Below are positions 1 through 8,791 of a DNA stretch of 64,000 nt, piece after piece. Positions within the stretch are counted from its first letter, which is position 1, and each line of letters begins with the position of its first letter. The notes beneath the pieces were generated by a model, which was not told the DNA's origin, did not search any database, and saw only the letters and a list, made by a program, of their open reading frames with translations. The position numbers were made by a program, and so were the translations under genes. Source of the DNA: Citrobacter werkmanii NBRC 105721 (GTDB taxonomy: Bacteria; Pseudomonadota; Gammaproteobacteria; Enterobacterales; Enterobacteriaceae); assembly GCA_000759755.1 (NCBI GenBank), contig BBMW01000018.1, forward strand, positions 62,001 through 126,000, read 5' to 3'.

Positions 1-190
1 TGAGTCCGGGGCGGTGACGACCGGCCTGCTGTCACTGTTGATGACCTCGCCTGAACTGGCGCAAACGCGTGCGCAACTGGGACTGGATGAGCATTCCCGC
101 GTGTTGTTGATAAGTACTGAGGGTGACACTGACCCACAACAGTATCTGGATATTGTCTGGGGCGGTCAGTACCCTGGCATCAACAAATAA
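1..190 (+). CDS. dpaL: Diaminopropionate ammonia-lyase, C-terminal part (cut by window edge)
   Basis: An open frame enters from the left edge and stops with TAA at 188-190, giving about 62 residues. It contains ESGAVTTGLL and later LLISTEGDTD, which match the C-terminal end of the PLP-dependent diaminopropionate ammonia-lyase (E. coli YgeX) as I remember it. That enzyme converts 2,3-diaminopropionate to pyruvate and ammonia in the cytoplasm. Here it is the upstream member of an operon with an M20 peptidase that begins 32 bp later, the same pairing as ygeX-ygeY in E. coli. The catalytic lysine lies outside the window, so activity cannot be judged. Confidence 0.8.
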   Translation, partial: ESGAVTTGLLSLLMTSPELAQTRAQLGLDEHSRVLLISTEGDTDPQQYLDIVWGGQYPGINK

Positions 191-222
191 TTTCCTGATT
201 GAGAATAAGAACGGAGAAACCC

Positions 223-1407
223 ATGTTATCTGCAAACCGTATTGAAGAAGTGATTAAAAACTGTCAGGCGTTAATCCAACAAAAAAGTTATTCCGGTCAG
301 GAAGGGGACGTGGTTAATGCCATAAAAACAATGATGCAGCATTACCAGTTCGATGACATCCACGTTGATAAGTACGGCAACATTGTTGGCGGTATCGTGG
401 GTAATCAGCCTGGGAAAACGCTGGTCCTTGATGGACATATTGACACCGTGCCGGTGAACGAAGAGAAGTGGACCCGCAACCCGTACGGCGGTGATATCGA
501 AGATGGCAAAATTTATGGTCGCGGTACGACCGACATGAAAGGCGCCGTGGCGGCAATGATCTCCGCCGTGGGTTTTTTCGGTCAGGACAATCAGCGCAAT
601 TTTGCCGGGAAAATCTACGTTGCCTGCATCGTGCATGAAGAGTGCTTTGAAGGTATTGCCGCTCGCCTGGTCAGCGAGCGCTATAAGCCAGACTACGTAA
701 TCATCGGTGAAGCTTCCGAGCTAAACCTGAAAATTGGCCAGCGTGGCCGTGCTGAAATTGTGGTTGAAACGTTTGGTAAACCTGCGCACTCCGCCAACCC
801 GCAGGCAGGGATTAACGCGGTGTATAAAATGGCGCAATTGATCGACAAAATTCGCACCATTACCCCGCCAACGCACCCGGTACTCGGGCCAGGCATTCTC
901 GAACTGACCGACATTAAATCTTCGCCGTACCCGGGTGCCTCGGTCGTGCCGGATTACTGCCGCGCAACCTACGATCGCCGTTTGCTGGTGGGCGAAACCA
1001 AAGAAAGCGTGATTGCCCCGCTGGAAAATGCCCTTGCAGAATTCATCGCGCAGGATCCGCAATTTAAGGCCCGTGTCTCCTACGCGGTGGGTCAGGAGTC
1101 TTGTTATACAGGTGCCACTATTGAGGGAGAGCGCTTCTTCCCGGGCTGGGTGTATGACGAGTCGGACGAATTCGTGCAGGCCGCTCTGGCTGGCGTTCGT
1201 GAGGCCGGGTTTAATCCGAGCATCACGCAATACTCATTTTGCACCAACGGTAGCCACTATGCGGGCGAAGCGGGAATTAAAACTATCGGCTTCGGACCTT
1301 CGCGTGAAAATCTTGCGCACACTATTGATGAGTATATCGAGATCGATCAGTTAACCGGTTCGGCCAGCGGCTATTACAGCATCATCCAGACACTCTATCG
1401 CCAATAA
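223..1407 (+). CDS. M20 family metallopeptidase/deacylase, YgeY type
   Basis: The product (394 residues) is a cytoplasmic zinc hydrolase of the M20/ArgE/DapE family. The first metal-binding motif DGHIDTVPV lies near residue 72, followed by GRGTTDMKGA and the catalytic-base motif HEECFEG; a dimerisation-type segment follows in the middle and FGPSRENLAH with the last metal-binding histidine lies near the C-terminus. I chose ATG 223 because GGAG sits six bases before it; an in-frame TTG at 199 is less likely. It resembles YgeY of E. coli, which also follows the diaminopropionate lyase gene. Its substrate is unknown. Given dpaL on one side and a D-aminoacylase-type gene on the other, an N-acylated or dipeptide form of diaminopropionate is a reasonable inference. 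Confidence 0.85.
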   Translation: MLSANRIEEVIKNCQALIQQKSYSGQEGDVVNAIKTMMQHYQFDDIHVDKYGNIVGGIVGNQPGKTLVLDGHIDTVPVNEEKWTRNPYGGDIEDGKIYGRGTTDMKGAVAAMISAVGFFGQDNQRNFAGKIYVACIVHEECFEGIAARLVSERYKPDYVIIGEASELNLKIGQRGRAEIVVETFGKPAHSANPQAGINAVYKMAQLIDKIRTITPPTHPVLGPGILELTDIKSSPYPGASVVPDYCRATYDRRLLVGETKESVIAPLENALAEFIAQDPQFKARVSYAVGQESCYTGATIEGERFFPGWVYDESDEFVQAALAGVREAGFNPSITQYSFCTNGSHYAGEAGIKTIGFGPSRENLAHTIDEYIEIDQLTGSASGYYSIIQTLYRQ

Positions 1408-1475
1408 AAAGAACGATAAAAATCCTCTTACCTTACAGGCGGTGCCGCGCAGCGCCGCCGCAATGGAGAATAACG

Positions 1476-3068
1476 ATGAAAACCATTTTCAAAAACGGAA
1501 ATGTGATCGATGGGACGGGCAGTGAAGGCAGAATTGCCGATGTGGTCGTTGATGAAGGACGTATTGTCGCAATCGGTCAAATAGACGTTGGCGTCAATGA
1601 ACAGGTCATTGATGCGACGGGAAAAATTATTTGTCCTGGCTTTATTGATACCCATACACACTCTGACTTGTCGGCGATTATTAACCCCGCGCTGTCGGCG
1701 AAAATTCGTCAGGGAATTACCACTGAATTGCTGGGGCAGGATGGCGTCGCGTTAGCGCCGTTGCCGGAAGAATATATTCCAGCGTGGCGTAAAAATATCG
1801 CCGGCCTTGACGGCGATACCGACAAAATAGACTGGAAATATAAGAATACGGACGGTTATCTCAATCTGCTGGCATCACGACATCCGGCGACAAACCTTGC
1901 CTATTTAGTTCCGCATGGCAACGTGCGCATGGAGGCTATGGGGCTGGATGGACGGCCTTCCACCCGTGAAGATGTGGCGAAGATGTGCGAAGTCCTTGAG
2001 CGGGAATTAAGAGCGGGAGCGTTTGGTCTTTCCACCGGGCTTATCTATATGCCTTGCGCCTTTGGCGATACTGCCGAAATGATTGAACTGTGCAAGGTCA
2101 CGGCGAAATATAACGGGATCTTTGTGGTACATCAGCGCAGTGAAGCTGACGATATTATCAACTCAACGCAGGAACTGATTGATATCGCCAAAGCCACTGG
2201 CGTCTGGCTACATATTTCACATATGAAGGTTTGCGGAAAGAAAAACTGGGGGCTGATCGACCAGATGCTGGGGATGCTGGAGCAGGCGCAGGAAGAGGGG
2301 ATCCGTATCTCTTTCGACCAGTATCCATATGTGGCGGGTAGCACGATGCTTGGGGTGATCCTGCCGCCATGGGTCCACTCAGGTGGAACAGACAAATTGC
2401 TGGAACGCCTGGCCTCGCCTGAACTGCGCGCCAAAATGATCGAGGATATTCAGCAGGGTATTCCCGGCTGGGATAACTTTATCGATTTTGCCGGTCTGGA
2501 CCAGATTTTTGTTACCAGCGTGAAAACGGCCAAAAATCAGGATGCCGTTGGTCTGAACCTCGTCCAGTTGGGGGAATTGCGCGGGAAAGACCCCTACAAC
2601 GCCACCTTCGACCTGCTTTTTGAAGAAGAAAACGCCGTTGGAATGGTCGACTTCTACGGCACTGAAGAGCATGTGATTAAGTTTCTCTGTCGACCTGAGC
2701 AAAACGTTTGTACCGACGGTTTAATGGGGGCCGGAAAACCGCACCCTCGCGTGTTCGGCGCATTCCCACGTGTGCTCGGTAAATACGTACGTGAAGAGGA
2801 ATGTCTGAGCTGGGAAGCGGCAATTCGCAAAATGACGGGTAAACCTGCTGAGGTGCTGGGCCTGCAGGATCGTGGGCTGCTGAAGGTGGGTTACGCGGCG
2901 GATATCGTGATGTTCGATCCGAACACTATCGCTGATAGGGGCACGTTTGTTGAACCTAATCAGTATCCGCAAGGGATTGAAATTGTCATGGTTAATGGGC
3001 GCATTGCCTTAATTAATGGCACGGAAAGTTATGCCTGTAGCGGTACGGTTATAAGAAAAGAATATTAA
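1476..3068 (+). CDS. D-aminoacylase-type amidohydrolase (N-acyl-D-amino-acid deacylase family)
   Basis: A 530-residue amidohydrolase. It has the N-terminal small beta-barrel (VIDGTG...GRIVAIG), the metal motif GFIDTHTHSDL near residue 60, later metal ligands in VPHGNVR, VVHQRSE and HISHMK, and TDGLMGAGKPHPR with the expected catalytic aspartate. Family members remove acyl groups from N-acyl-D-amino acids. Where classical D-aminoacylases have GNCG with a zinc-binding cysteine, this protein reads GQDG, so it may belong to another branch with different metal chemistry. The start is supported by GGAG 6-7 bases before ATG 1476. It lies 68 bp after the M20 gene and 78 bp before an importer, in the same direction, so an operon is likely. 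The substrate is not certain. Confidence 0.82.
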   Translation: MKTIFKNGNVIDGTGSEGRIADVVVDEGRIVAIGQIDVGVNEQVIDATGKIICPGFIDTHTHSDLSAIINPALSAKIRQGITTELLGQDGVALAPLPEEYIPAWRKNIAGLDGDTDKIDWKYKNTDGYLNLLASRHPATNLAYLVPHGNVRMEAMGLDGRPSTREDVAKMCEVLERELRAGAFGLSTGLIYMPCAFGDTAEMIELCKVTAKYNGIFVVHQRSEADDIINSTQELIDIAKATGVWLHISHMKVCGKKNWGLIDQMLGMLEQAQEEGIRISFDQYPYVAGSTMLGVILPPWVHSGGTDKLLERLASPELRAKMIEDIQQGIPGWDNFIDFAGLDQIFVTSVKTAKNQDAVGLNLVQLGELRGKDPYNATFDLLFEEENAVGMVDFYGTEEHVIKFLCRPEQNVCTDGLMGAGKPHPRVFGAFPRVLGKYVREEECLSWEAAIRKMTGKPAEVLGLQDRGLLKVGYAADIVMFDPNTIADRGTFVEPNQYPQGIEIVMVNGRIALINGTESYACSGTVIRKEY

Positions 3069-3089
3069 TAAATAACGCTAAACACGCAT

Positions 3090-3125
3090 TGATCTATCGC
3101 GACTATTTATAGCCGCGGTAGATCA
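3090..3125 (+). promoter_or_regulatory. Inverted repeat in the leader of the MFS gene
   Basis: Two 12-base arms (3090-3101 and 3114-3125) are complementary with one G-T pair, around a 12-base AT-rich loop. The repeat ends 21 bp before the start codon at 3147. It could be a repressor operator, an mRNA hairpin that protects the upstream message or a partial terminator; there is no T-run after it. No regulator gene is visible in this operon. Confidence 0.4.
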
Positions 3126-3146
3126 CTACACCCTAAGGACATCACA

Positions 3147-4433
3147 ATGAACTTACAAACATCTTTACCTTCAGGTAAACCGAAAACCTGGAAAGCAAGA
3201 TATACCGTCCTGACATTGATCTGGCTGGCGTGGCTCCTCTCTTTTCTCGACAGAATGGTCATGAGCGTTTCGCTCCCTTATATCGGCAAAGATTTAAATC
3301 TGGATACGACCCAACAAGGTTTAATTATTAGCGCCTTTTTTATTGGTTATGCGGCGTTTCAAATTCCTGGTGGTTTACTGGCGGATAAGTTTGGCTCACG
3401 CAAAATTATGGCCATTGGTATTGCCTGGTGGTCTGTTTTCACCAGCTTAACCGGGGCTGTGCTGACGCTACCGCTGATGCTGGCCGTACGCTTCTTCTTT
3501 GGTATCGGCGAAGGGTGCTTCCCGTCGGCCTCCTGGAAAATGATTTCGACCTATTTCCCGTCGAAAGAACGCGGACGTGCGACGGCGATTCAATCAACGG
3601 TGAATACCTTAGGCCCGGCACTGGCGGTCGTGGTCGCAGCCAGCATTATCGGGGCATTTGGCTGGCATATGGTTTTTATCGTGCTGGGTATTCCCGGCTT
3701 GTTTATCGCCGCAGGGATCTACTTATTTACGCGTGACAACCCGAAAGATCACCCCGCCATTACGCAGCAGGATCTGGCGGAACTGGCCGTTGACGATCAG
3801 GGTGGTCTGCAAAACACCAGCGCTATCGCGTTTAAAGACGTACTCAAAATGCCGGTGCTGTGGCAAATGGCAAGTATCTGGTTTTTGTTTGATATCACCT
3901 TCTGGGGTTTTTCAACCTGGTTACCCAGTTACCTGATCACTGTACGTGAGTTTTCTCTGGCCAAGACCGGCGTAATGGCGGCAATTCCGTTCCTGTTTGG
4001 TGCAGGAGGGACTTTGTTAGGCGGATACTGTTCAGATAAATTCAAACCGATGCGTAAAACGTTGTACGTCGTAACCTCTGTCATTGCCGCAGGCTTCCTG
4101 TACCTGACCTTCAGCGTGAGCAGCGCAGATATGGCGGTGGTTTATCAGTGTATTTCAGCCCTGTTCATGTTCTTCGCTATGGCGACGTTCTGGGGAATTT
4201 TGATGGATACCATCCCCAGCAACATTATGGGACGGGCGTCGGGGATCGTTAACTTTGGCGGTCAGATGGCGGGCGTTGTTTCCGCACCTATCATCGGCTG
4301 GCTGATCCAAAGCAGCGCAGGAAGCTATAACAGCGCCTTTATCTTTATGATTGCCGCACTGTTATGTTCTGCCGTCGTTACGCTGACCGTGAAAAACTCG
4401 CGCGCGGTTGGAGCATTACCCAGTCAGGCTTGA
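3147..4433 (+). CDS. MFS transporter of the anion:cation symporter (ACS) type
   Basis: A 428-residue inner-membrane protein with about 12 hydrophobic segments. The N-terminal part reads LSFLDRMVMSVSLPYIGKDL and then QQGLIISAFFIGYAAFQIPG, followed by the GGLLADKFGSRK loop between helices 2 and 3. This arrangement is typical of the ACS branch (hexuronate, galactonate and glucarate transporters). A long cytoplasmic loop separates helices 6 and 7. It lies last in the dpaL / M20 / D-aminoacylase operon and most likely imports the substrate of these enzymes by proton symport; this is inference from context. The ribosome binding site AAGGA lies 7-8 bases before ATG 3147. Confidence 0.85.
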   Translation: MNLQTSLPSGKPKTWKARYTVLTLIWLAWLLSFLDRMVMSVSLPYIGKDLNLDTTQQGLIISAFFIGYAAFQIPGGLLADKFGSRKIMAIGIAWWSVFTSLTGAVLTLPLMLAVRFFFGIGEGCFPSASWKMISTYFPSKERGRATAIQSTVNTLGPALAVVVAASIIGAFGWHMVFIVLGIPGLFIAAGIYLFTRDNPKDHPAITQQDLAELAVDDQGGLQNTSAIAFKDVLKMPVLWQMASIWFLFDITFWGFSTWLPSYLITVREFSLAKTGVMAAIPFLFGAGGTLLGGYCSDKFKPMRKTLYVVTSVIAAGFLYLTFSVSSADMAVVYQCISALFMFFAMATFWGILMDTIPSNIMGRASGIVNFGGQMAGVVSAPIIGWLIQSSAGSYNSAFIFMIAALLCSAVVTLTVKNSRAVGALPSQA

Positions 4434-4446
4434 TTAATGTCTGTCT

Positions 4447-4476
4447 CCTGTGGCTCTGCTGTTTCAGGGCCACAGG
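4447..4476 (+). terminator. Hairpin after the MFS gene, possible terminator
   Basis: CCTGTGGC and GCCACAGG form an 8-bp perfect stem with a 14-base loop, beginning 13 bp after the MFS stop codon. No T-run follows, so it is only a weak candidate for termination or mRNA end protection. Confidence 0.35.
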
Positions 4477-4599
4477 GATTGACGGGTATTAGCGTTTAAG
4501 TACTCGCAATAACTGAATTTCCCGCCAGATGTACAGTTACCACGGCAATTCTATTTCTCTCCTTTTATTAAGAATTAAGCATAATAAATGAAAGACCAG

Positions 4600-4615
4600 T
4601 CCTACATGTGTAGGA
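4600..4615. promoter_or_regulatory. EvgA-box-like operator upstream of evgA
   Basis: A 16-bp inverted repeat, TCCTACA-TG-TGTAGGA, lies about 240 bp before evgA in an AT-rich 420-bp gap. It fits the EvgA recognition pattern as I recall it from E. coli (TTCYTACA, two bases, TGTARGAA). Very similar half-sites recur between yfdX and hdeD. It suggests autoregulation of evgAS. The rest of the gap (4616-4853) holds a possible -10 element TAGAAT near 4751 and no gene. Confidence 0.65.
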
Positions 4616-4853
4616 ATATTCTCTCTATTATGTGTTAATGATTTGATCTACAGAAAGGCTCAAGGTTTAATTCTTGTAAATCTAAATGTTATTTTTATGG
4701 TTTATTCATCTTGGTTATGAAAAAATCATAAAATATACACGTGACTATGTTAGAATTTGCGTCCTGGGTCTGGCGCTTATAAATTAATAATATCGAAGAC
4801 TCACCTGCACTATAGCCATCGCCTCTCTTTATTTATCGGGATTCTTATACGCA

Positions 4854-5468
4854 ATGAACGCGATAATCGTTGATGATCACCCTTTGGCCCGCATTGCCAT
4901 TCGCAACTTACTCGATACTAATGGTATCACTGTGACCACTGAGCTCGACAGTGGCGAGCAAGTCGTGCAGGTGGTTGAAAAAAACAAACCTGAGCTGCTA
5001 ATTATCGATGTGGACATTCCTGGCATCAGTGGCATCGAGGTGCTGGAACAATTACGCAAGCGGCACTATGCTGGCGTGATCATTATCATTTCAGCAAAAA
5101 ATGAATATTTTTATGGTAAACGCAGTGCTGAATACGGTGCCAACGGATTTGTGAGTAAAAAAGAAGGCATGAATAATATTCTTGCCGCTATCGAAGCCGC
5201 CAAAAATGGTTATAGTTATTTCCCCTTCTCCCTTGAGCACTTTACTGGCTCATCGGTCAGCGAGCAGGATAAACTTGATACATTATCGACACAGGAAATG
5301 AGAGTGTTGCGTTATATCCTTAATGGCATGGATTACAGCACTATTGCCAGTAAAATGAATATCAGTAATAAAACGGTGAGTACCTATAAAAGTCGTTTAA
5401 TGGAAAAGTTAGATTGTTCTTCATTAATGGAAATTTATGATTACGCGCAAAGAAATAAAATAGGGTAG
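4854..5468 (+). CDS. evgA: Response regulator EvgA
   Basis: A 204-residue NarL/FixJ-type response regulator, the same length as E. coli EvgA. The receiver domain covers about residues 1-120, with the acidic pair in VDDHPLA, the phosphoacceptor Asp52 in IIDVDIPG and a conserved GANGFVSKKEGMNNI segment. The LuxR-type helix-turn-helix is at the C-terminus (SNKTVSTYKSRLMEKL), and the protein ends in AQRNKIG as in E. coli. It is the partner of EvgS, whose gene starts 4 bp after its stop. In E. coli EvgA activates yfdX, emrKY, ydeP, safA and, through YdeO and GadE, the acid fitness genes; related genes lie immediately downstream here. An EvgA-type box lies upstream. Confidence 0.95.
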   Translation: MNAIIVDDHPLARIAIRNLLDTNGITVTTELDSGEQVVQVVEKNKPELLIIDVDIPGISGIEVLEQLRKRHYAGVIIIISAKNEYFYGKRSAEYGANGFVSKKEGMNNILAAIEAAKNGYSYFPFSLEHFTGSSVSEQDKLDTLSTQEMRVLRYILNGMDYSTIASKMNISNKTVSTYKSRLMEKLDCSSLMEIYDYAQRNKIG

Positions 5469-5472
5469 AGTA

Positions 5473-8400
5473 ATGCTGGAACGCTTATTTATTTTTTTGA
5501 TGGTCATATTTACCATCGGATTGTCTACGGGTGTGAGTTCAGCGCGTCAGGTTGAGCTAAAAAGTAACTATAATACTGCGGTGCAAAATATCAGTTTAAA
5601 CAAGGAAGAAACAAACTGGCTGGCGCATAAAAAAACATTAGTGGTTGGCACCTGGTTACCGGAAGTCTCCCCTATTGTCTATCAAAACAGCGGGGAAAAT
5701 TATCGGGGCGTTAACGCGGACTATCTTGCGCTAATGCAAAAAAGTCTCAAAGTAAAAATTGTTATAAAGCAATATGATAACGAGCAGCAGGCGCTTGCCG
5801 CACTTGCCAGTAATAATGTTGATACGTTGATAACCCAGCTTTCCCGGCGGCAGGATGTCGGCGGGGATTTACTGCGCACTTCAGCATTACTCACAACGTG
5901 GCCGACGCTTGTGACGTCATTAAAAAACACCATGCTACCGCTGACGACGAACCATAAGGTCAGCGTCGCATGTGTGCGAGATTGCCCTTTTCTTAACGTT
6001 ATCCAGGACGCTTTTCCTGATGCTAAAGTCTCATTTTATGACGACGAGTATCAGGCAATGGCGTCGGTAGTGAACGATGATAACCAATATTATATTGGTA
6101 ACAATATTACCAGCAGTCATTGTATTTCGCGGTATTTTTCGCAATCCCTGGTTATTACGCATTATTTTGACAAGCAAGAACAATATAATTATTTTGTGGT
6201 TAATGAAAATCAACCGCTATTAAGAAATATCCTTGATGGTTTTATTACGTCAATAAGTAATGAAATCCATATGCAGGTGATGCAGAACTGGTTAAATCGC
6301 GGTAATCTTGCTTATCTTAATGCGCCCATTCCTTTCAGTCGTCAGGAAAAAGAATGGCTGAAGAATAAGCATACCATCCGCATTTTGATCAACCCGGATT
6401 ATCCGCCCTATACGCTGGTAGATAGCAGCGGCGAGTTACGCGGTATTCTTGGCGATTTGCTGAATATTATTCATCTGCAAACGGGTCTTGATTTTGAACC
6501 TGTTTTAGCCACGTCCAGAAGTGAACAGACCAAACTCATCAGTGGTGGGCAGTGGGATATGTATCCGACGATCGCCCCGACTAACCAAAACCAGGACGAT
6601 TCGGCATTTAGCGATCCGCTGATGAATGTTGCATTCGTGGTTATCACATCGCGCCAGGAAACAGCCGACTCGCTGCTGGAAAAACCGATACGCGTTGCTC
6701 TGCCTGCCGGACATATTCTGGAGCGTGGCCTCAAACAACGTTATCCGCAGGTGACATGGGTGAATGCGGATACCGGTAGCGCTGCCATGGCTATGGTCAA
6801 GGAGGGCGACGTTGATGCGGCAATTGCGACTGAATTGTCGGCAAAGTTCATTACCGATCATTACTACCAGAATAATATGCACTTCTTCCGGCTTCCTGAT
6901 ATGCCAGGTGCATCGGTGAGTTTTGCTATTTCTTCTCATGAGCCCATGCTGAAGTCTGTCATTGATAAGGCCCTGCAAGCCATACCTCCGCGTGAAATTT
7001 TACAGATGACGGAGAAGTGGTCGAAGATTTCCAATACCCAGGTTGATATCTGGAGCCGATATAGCAAACAGTTCTATCAACTGGTGGTGTTTGCGCTGGT
7101 ACTTATTGCTATTAGTCTGATCTGGGGGATATCACTCTCCCGTGAAGTCCGTAAAAGAAAGCAATCGCAGCGGTTACTGGAAGAACAGTTGCATCTCAAA
7201 GAGGTCTTATCTCAAGAGCTGGAGAGCGAAAAGAATAAAGCGATTGCCGCTACAAAAGCCAAAAGCCGTTTTCTTGCGAGCATGAGTCATGAGTTACGTA
7301 CCCCGGTAAGCTCGATTGTTGGTTTTGTGGAATTACTCTCAAGCTCAGAGCTCAGTCCGGCACAACGCAAAGAGGCCATTGCTTTGACCGGGGCGACGGC
7401 CCAATCATTGCTGGGTCTGATTGGTAAGATTCTGGACGTTGATAAGATTGAATCCGGAAAATATGAGGTTGTTCCCCAGTGGACCGATCTCTCGCAGCTT
7501 ATTGAATTGCAGTGTCACTCTTTCGATGCTCTGGCCAGGCAGAAAGGTATATCGCTTGCCTGCGTCAGCCAGTTGCCAGTAAACGAGCGGGTATTTGTCG
7601 ATCAGCAGGCTTTGCGGCAAATTCTCACCAATCTGGTGGGCAATGCGCTGAAATTTACGGTGCAAGGTAGTATTCATGTTACGGCCCGTCTGGCTCCGGA
7701 CACAGATAATCACGGCACCCTGACAATCGTCATCAGTGATACCGGTTGCGGCATTAGCGAAGAAGAGCAGGCTGGACTGTTCCATCGTTATGCTCAGGGG
7801 CGTTGCGGGCGTCAACAAACGGGGTCAGGCCTGGGGTTATTTATCTGCAAAGAACTGGTAACGCTAATGGGCGGTACGCTGGAGCTGAGGAGTATTCTGT
7901 CGCAGGGAACCACGTTCACAATTACGCTTCCGGTTGAAACTGCCCGACAATCGATAGTACCGGATGGAGATACCCCTGGCGCTGTGTTGCCGTTACCGTG
8001 TCTGTCGATTCTGATTGCAGACGATAATCCTACTAACCGGCTGCTGCTTAAACGCCAGTTGAATACCATTGGCTATAGCGTGGATGAGGCCTGTGATGGC
8101 GAGGAAGCCGAAGCTAAACTGGCCAAAAAATCATACGACCTGTTGATAACCGATGTGAATATGCCGAAGAAAGACGGGTTTGATCTCGCGGCTTCGCTAC
8201 GTCGTCAACAACCTCACTTGCAAATATGGGGGCTGACGGCCAGTGCGCTCCCGCAGTCACGCGATCGATGTCTGCAAAACGGTATGAATTTGTGTCTGTT
8301 TAAGCCGGTCTCAATCCAGACGCTGACGCATGAATTGAGCAAAATCGACACGGGCTATGCGTCTCCTTGTGCAATCCGGCATTTAAAATTCAATGTACTG

Positions 8401-8715
8401 ACTGAAAATACCGGTGGCGATCGCGCATTAATGAACGAGATACTCGAAACATTCCGTGAGGCAACGCTGAATGATTTACAAGCGGCTGAGAAAGCCGTTG
8501 CGCAAGATGAGCCGCAGATGTTTTTACGGGCGCTTCATCGGTTGCATGGTTCGGCGCAAATTCTGGGTATCACCGCGCTTCAGACGCTGTGCGAACCTTT
8601 TGAGTCTATGCGACATGACGATCTTCCGCTGGCTGTACGGCAACAGGCATTACAGAAAATTGTTGCTGTCATGCGGGAAATTGAAATTGAGATCGACAGT
8701 CTGATGAGCCATTAA
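5473..8715 (+). CDS. evgS: Hybrid sensor histidine kinase EvgS, form lacking the PAS domain
   Basis: A 1080-residue unorthodox sensor kinase. After a signal-like N-terminus come two periplasmic solute-binding-type (Venus flytrap) domains, roughly residues 60-285 and 305-525. A membrane helix covers about 537-555. The dimerisation/phosphoacceptor motif MSHELRTP has His606; N and G boxes follow (NLVGNALKFT, DTGCGI, GSGLGLFI). The receiver domain has Asp894 (ITDVNMPKKDGF) and the C-terminal HPt domain has His1025 (LHRLHGSA). The phosphorelay ends on EvgA. The E. coli protein is 1197 residues; the missing length maps cleanly to the PAS domain between the membrane helix and the kinase. Here a short helix (about 556-595) joins these parts directly. 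The frame is intact, so this looks like a domain architecture and not a broken gene. Confidence 0.93.
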   Translation: MLERLFIFLMVIFTIGLSTGVSSARQVELKSNYNTAVQNISLNKEETNWLAHKKTLVVGTWLPEVSPIVYQNSGENYRGVNADYLALMQKSLKVKIVIKQYDNEQQALAALASNNVDTLITQLSRRQDVGGDLLRTSALLTTWPTLVTSLKNTMLPLTTNHKVSVACVRDCPFLNVIQDAFPDAKVSFYDDEYQAMASVVNDDNQYYIGNNITSSHCISRYFSQSLVITHYFDKQEQYNYFVVNENQPLLRNILDGFITSISNEIHMQVMQNWLNRGNLAYLNAPIPFSRQEKEWLKNKHTIRILINPDYPPYTLVDSSGELRGILGDLLNIIHLQTGLDFEPVLATSRSEQTKLISGGQWDMYPTIAPTNQNQDDSAFSDPLMNVAFVVITSRQETADSLLEKPIRVALPAGHILERGLKQRYPQVTWVNADTGSAAMAMVKEGDVDAAIATELSAKFITDHYYQNNMHFFRLPDMPGASVSFAISSHEPMLKSVIDKALQAIPPREILQMTEKWSKISNTQVDIWSRYSKQFYQLVVFALVLIAISLIWGISLSREVRKRKQSQRLLEEQLHLKEVLSQELESEKNKAIAATKAKSRFLASMSHELRTPVSSIVGFVELLSSSELSPAQRKEAIALTGATAQSLLGLIGKILDVDKIESGKYEVVPQWTDLSQLIELQCHSFDALARQKGISLACVSQLPVNERVFVDQQALRQILTNLVGNALKFTVQGSIHVTARLAPDTDNHGTLTIVISDTGCGISEEEQAGLFHRYAQGRCGRQQTGSGLGLFICKELVTLMGGTLELRSILSQGTTFTITLPVETARQSIVPDGDTPGAVLPLPCLSILIADDNPTNRLLLKRQLNTIGYSVDEACDGEEAEAKLAKKSYDLLITDVNMPKKDGFDLAASLRRQQPHLQIWGLTASALPQSRDRCLQNGMNLCLFKPVSIQTLTHELSKIDTGYASPCAIRHLKFNVLTENTGGDRALMNEILETFREATLNDLQAAEKAVAQDEPQMFLRALHRLHGSAQILGITALQTLCEPFESMRHDDLPLAVRQQALQKIVAVMREIEIEIDSLMSH

Positions 8716-8720
8716 TCCCC

Positions 8721-8752
8721 CCTGATCGGGTAGCCGTAGCTGCCCGATCAGG
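8721..8752. terminator. Hairpin between convergent evgS and yfdX
   Basis: Perfect 10-bp arms CCTGATCGGG (8721-8730) and CCCGATCAGG (8743-8752) enclose a 12-base loop, starting 6 bp after the evgS stop. It lies between two convergent genes and could act in both directions. There is no clear T-run, so factor-independent termination is not certain. Confidence 0.5.
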
Positions 8753-8791
8753 AGAGAAATGTCTTGATTCATCACTCGTTAGTACAGAGTA

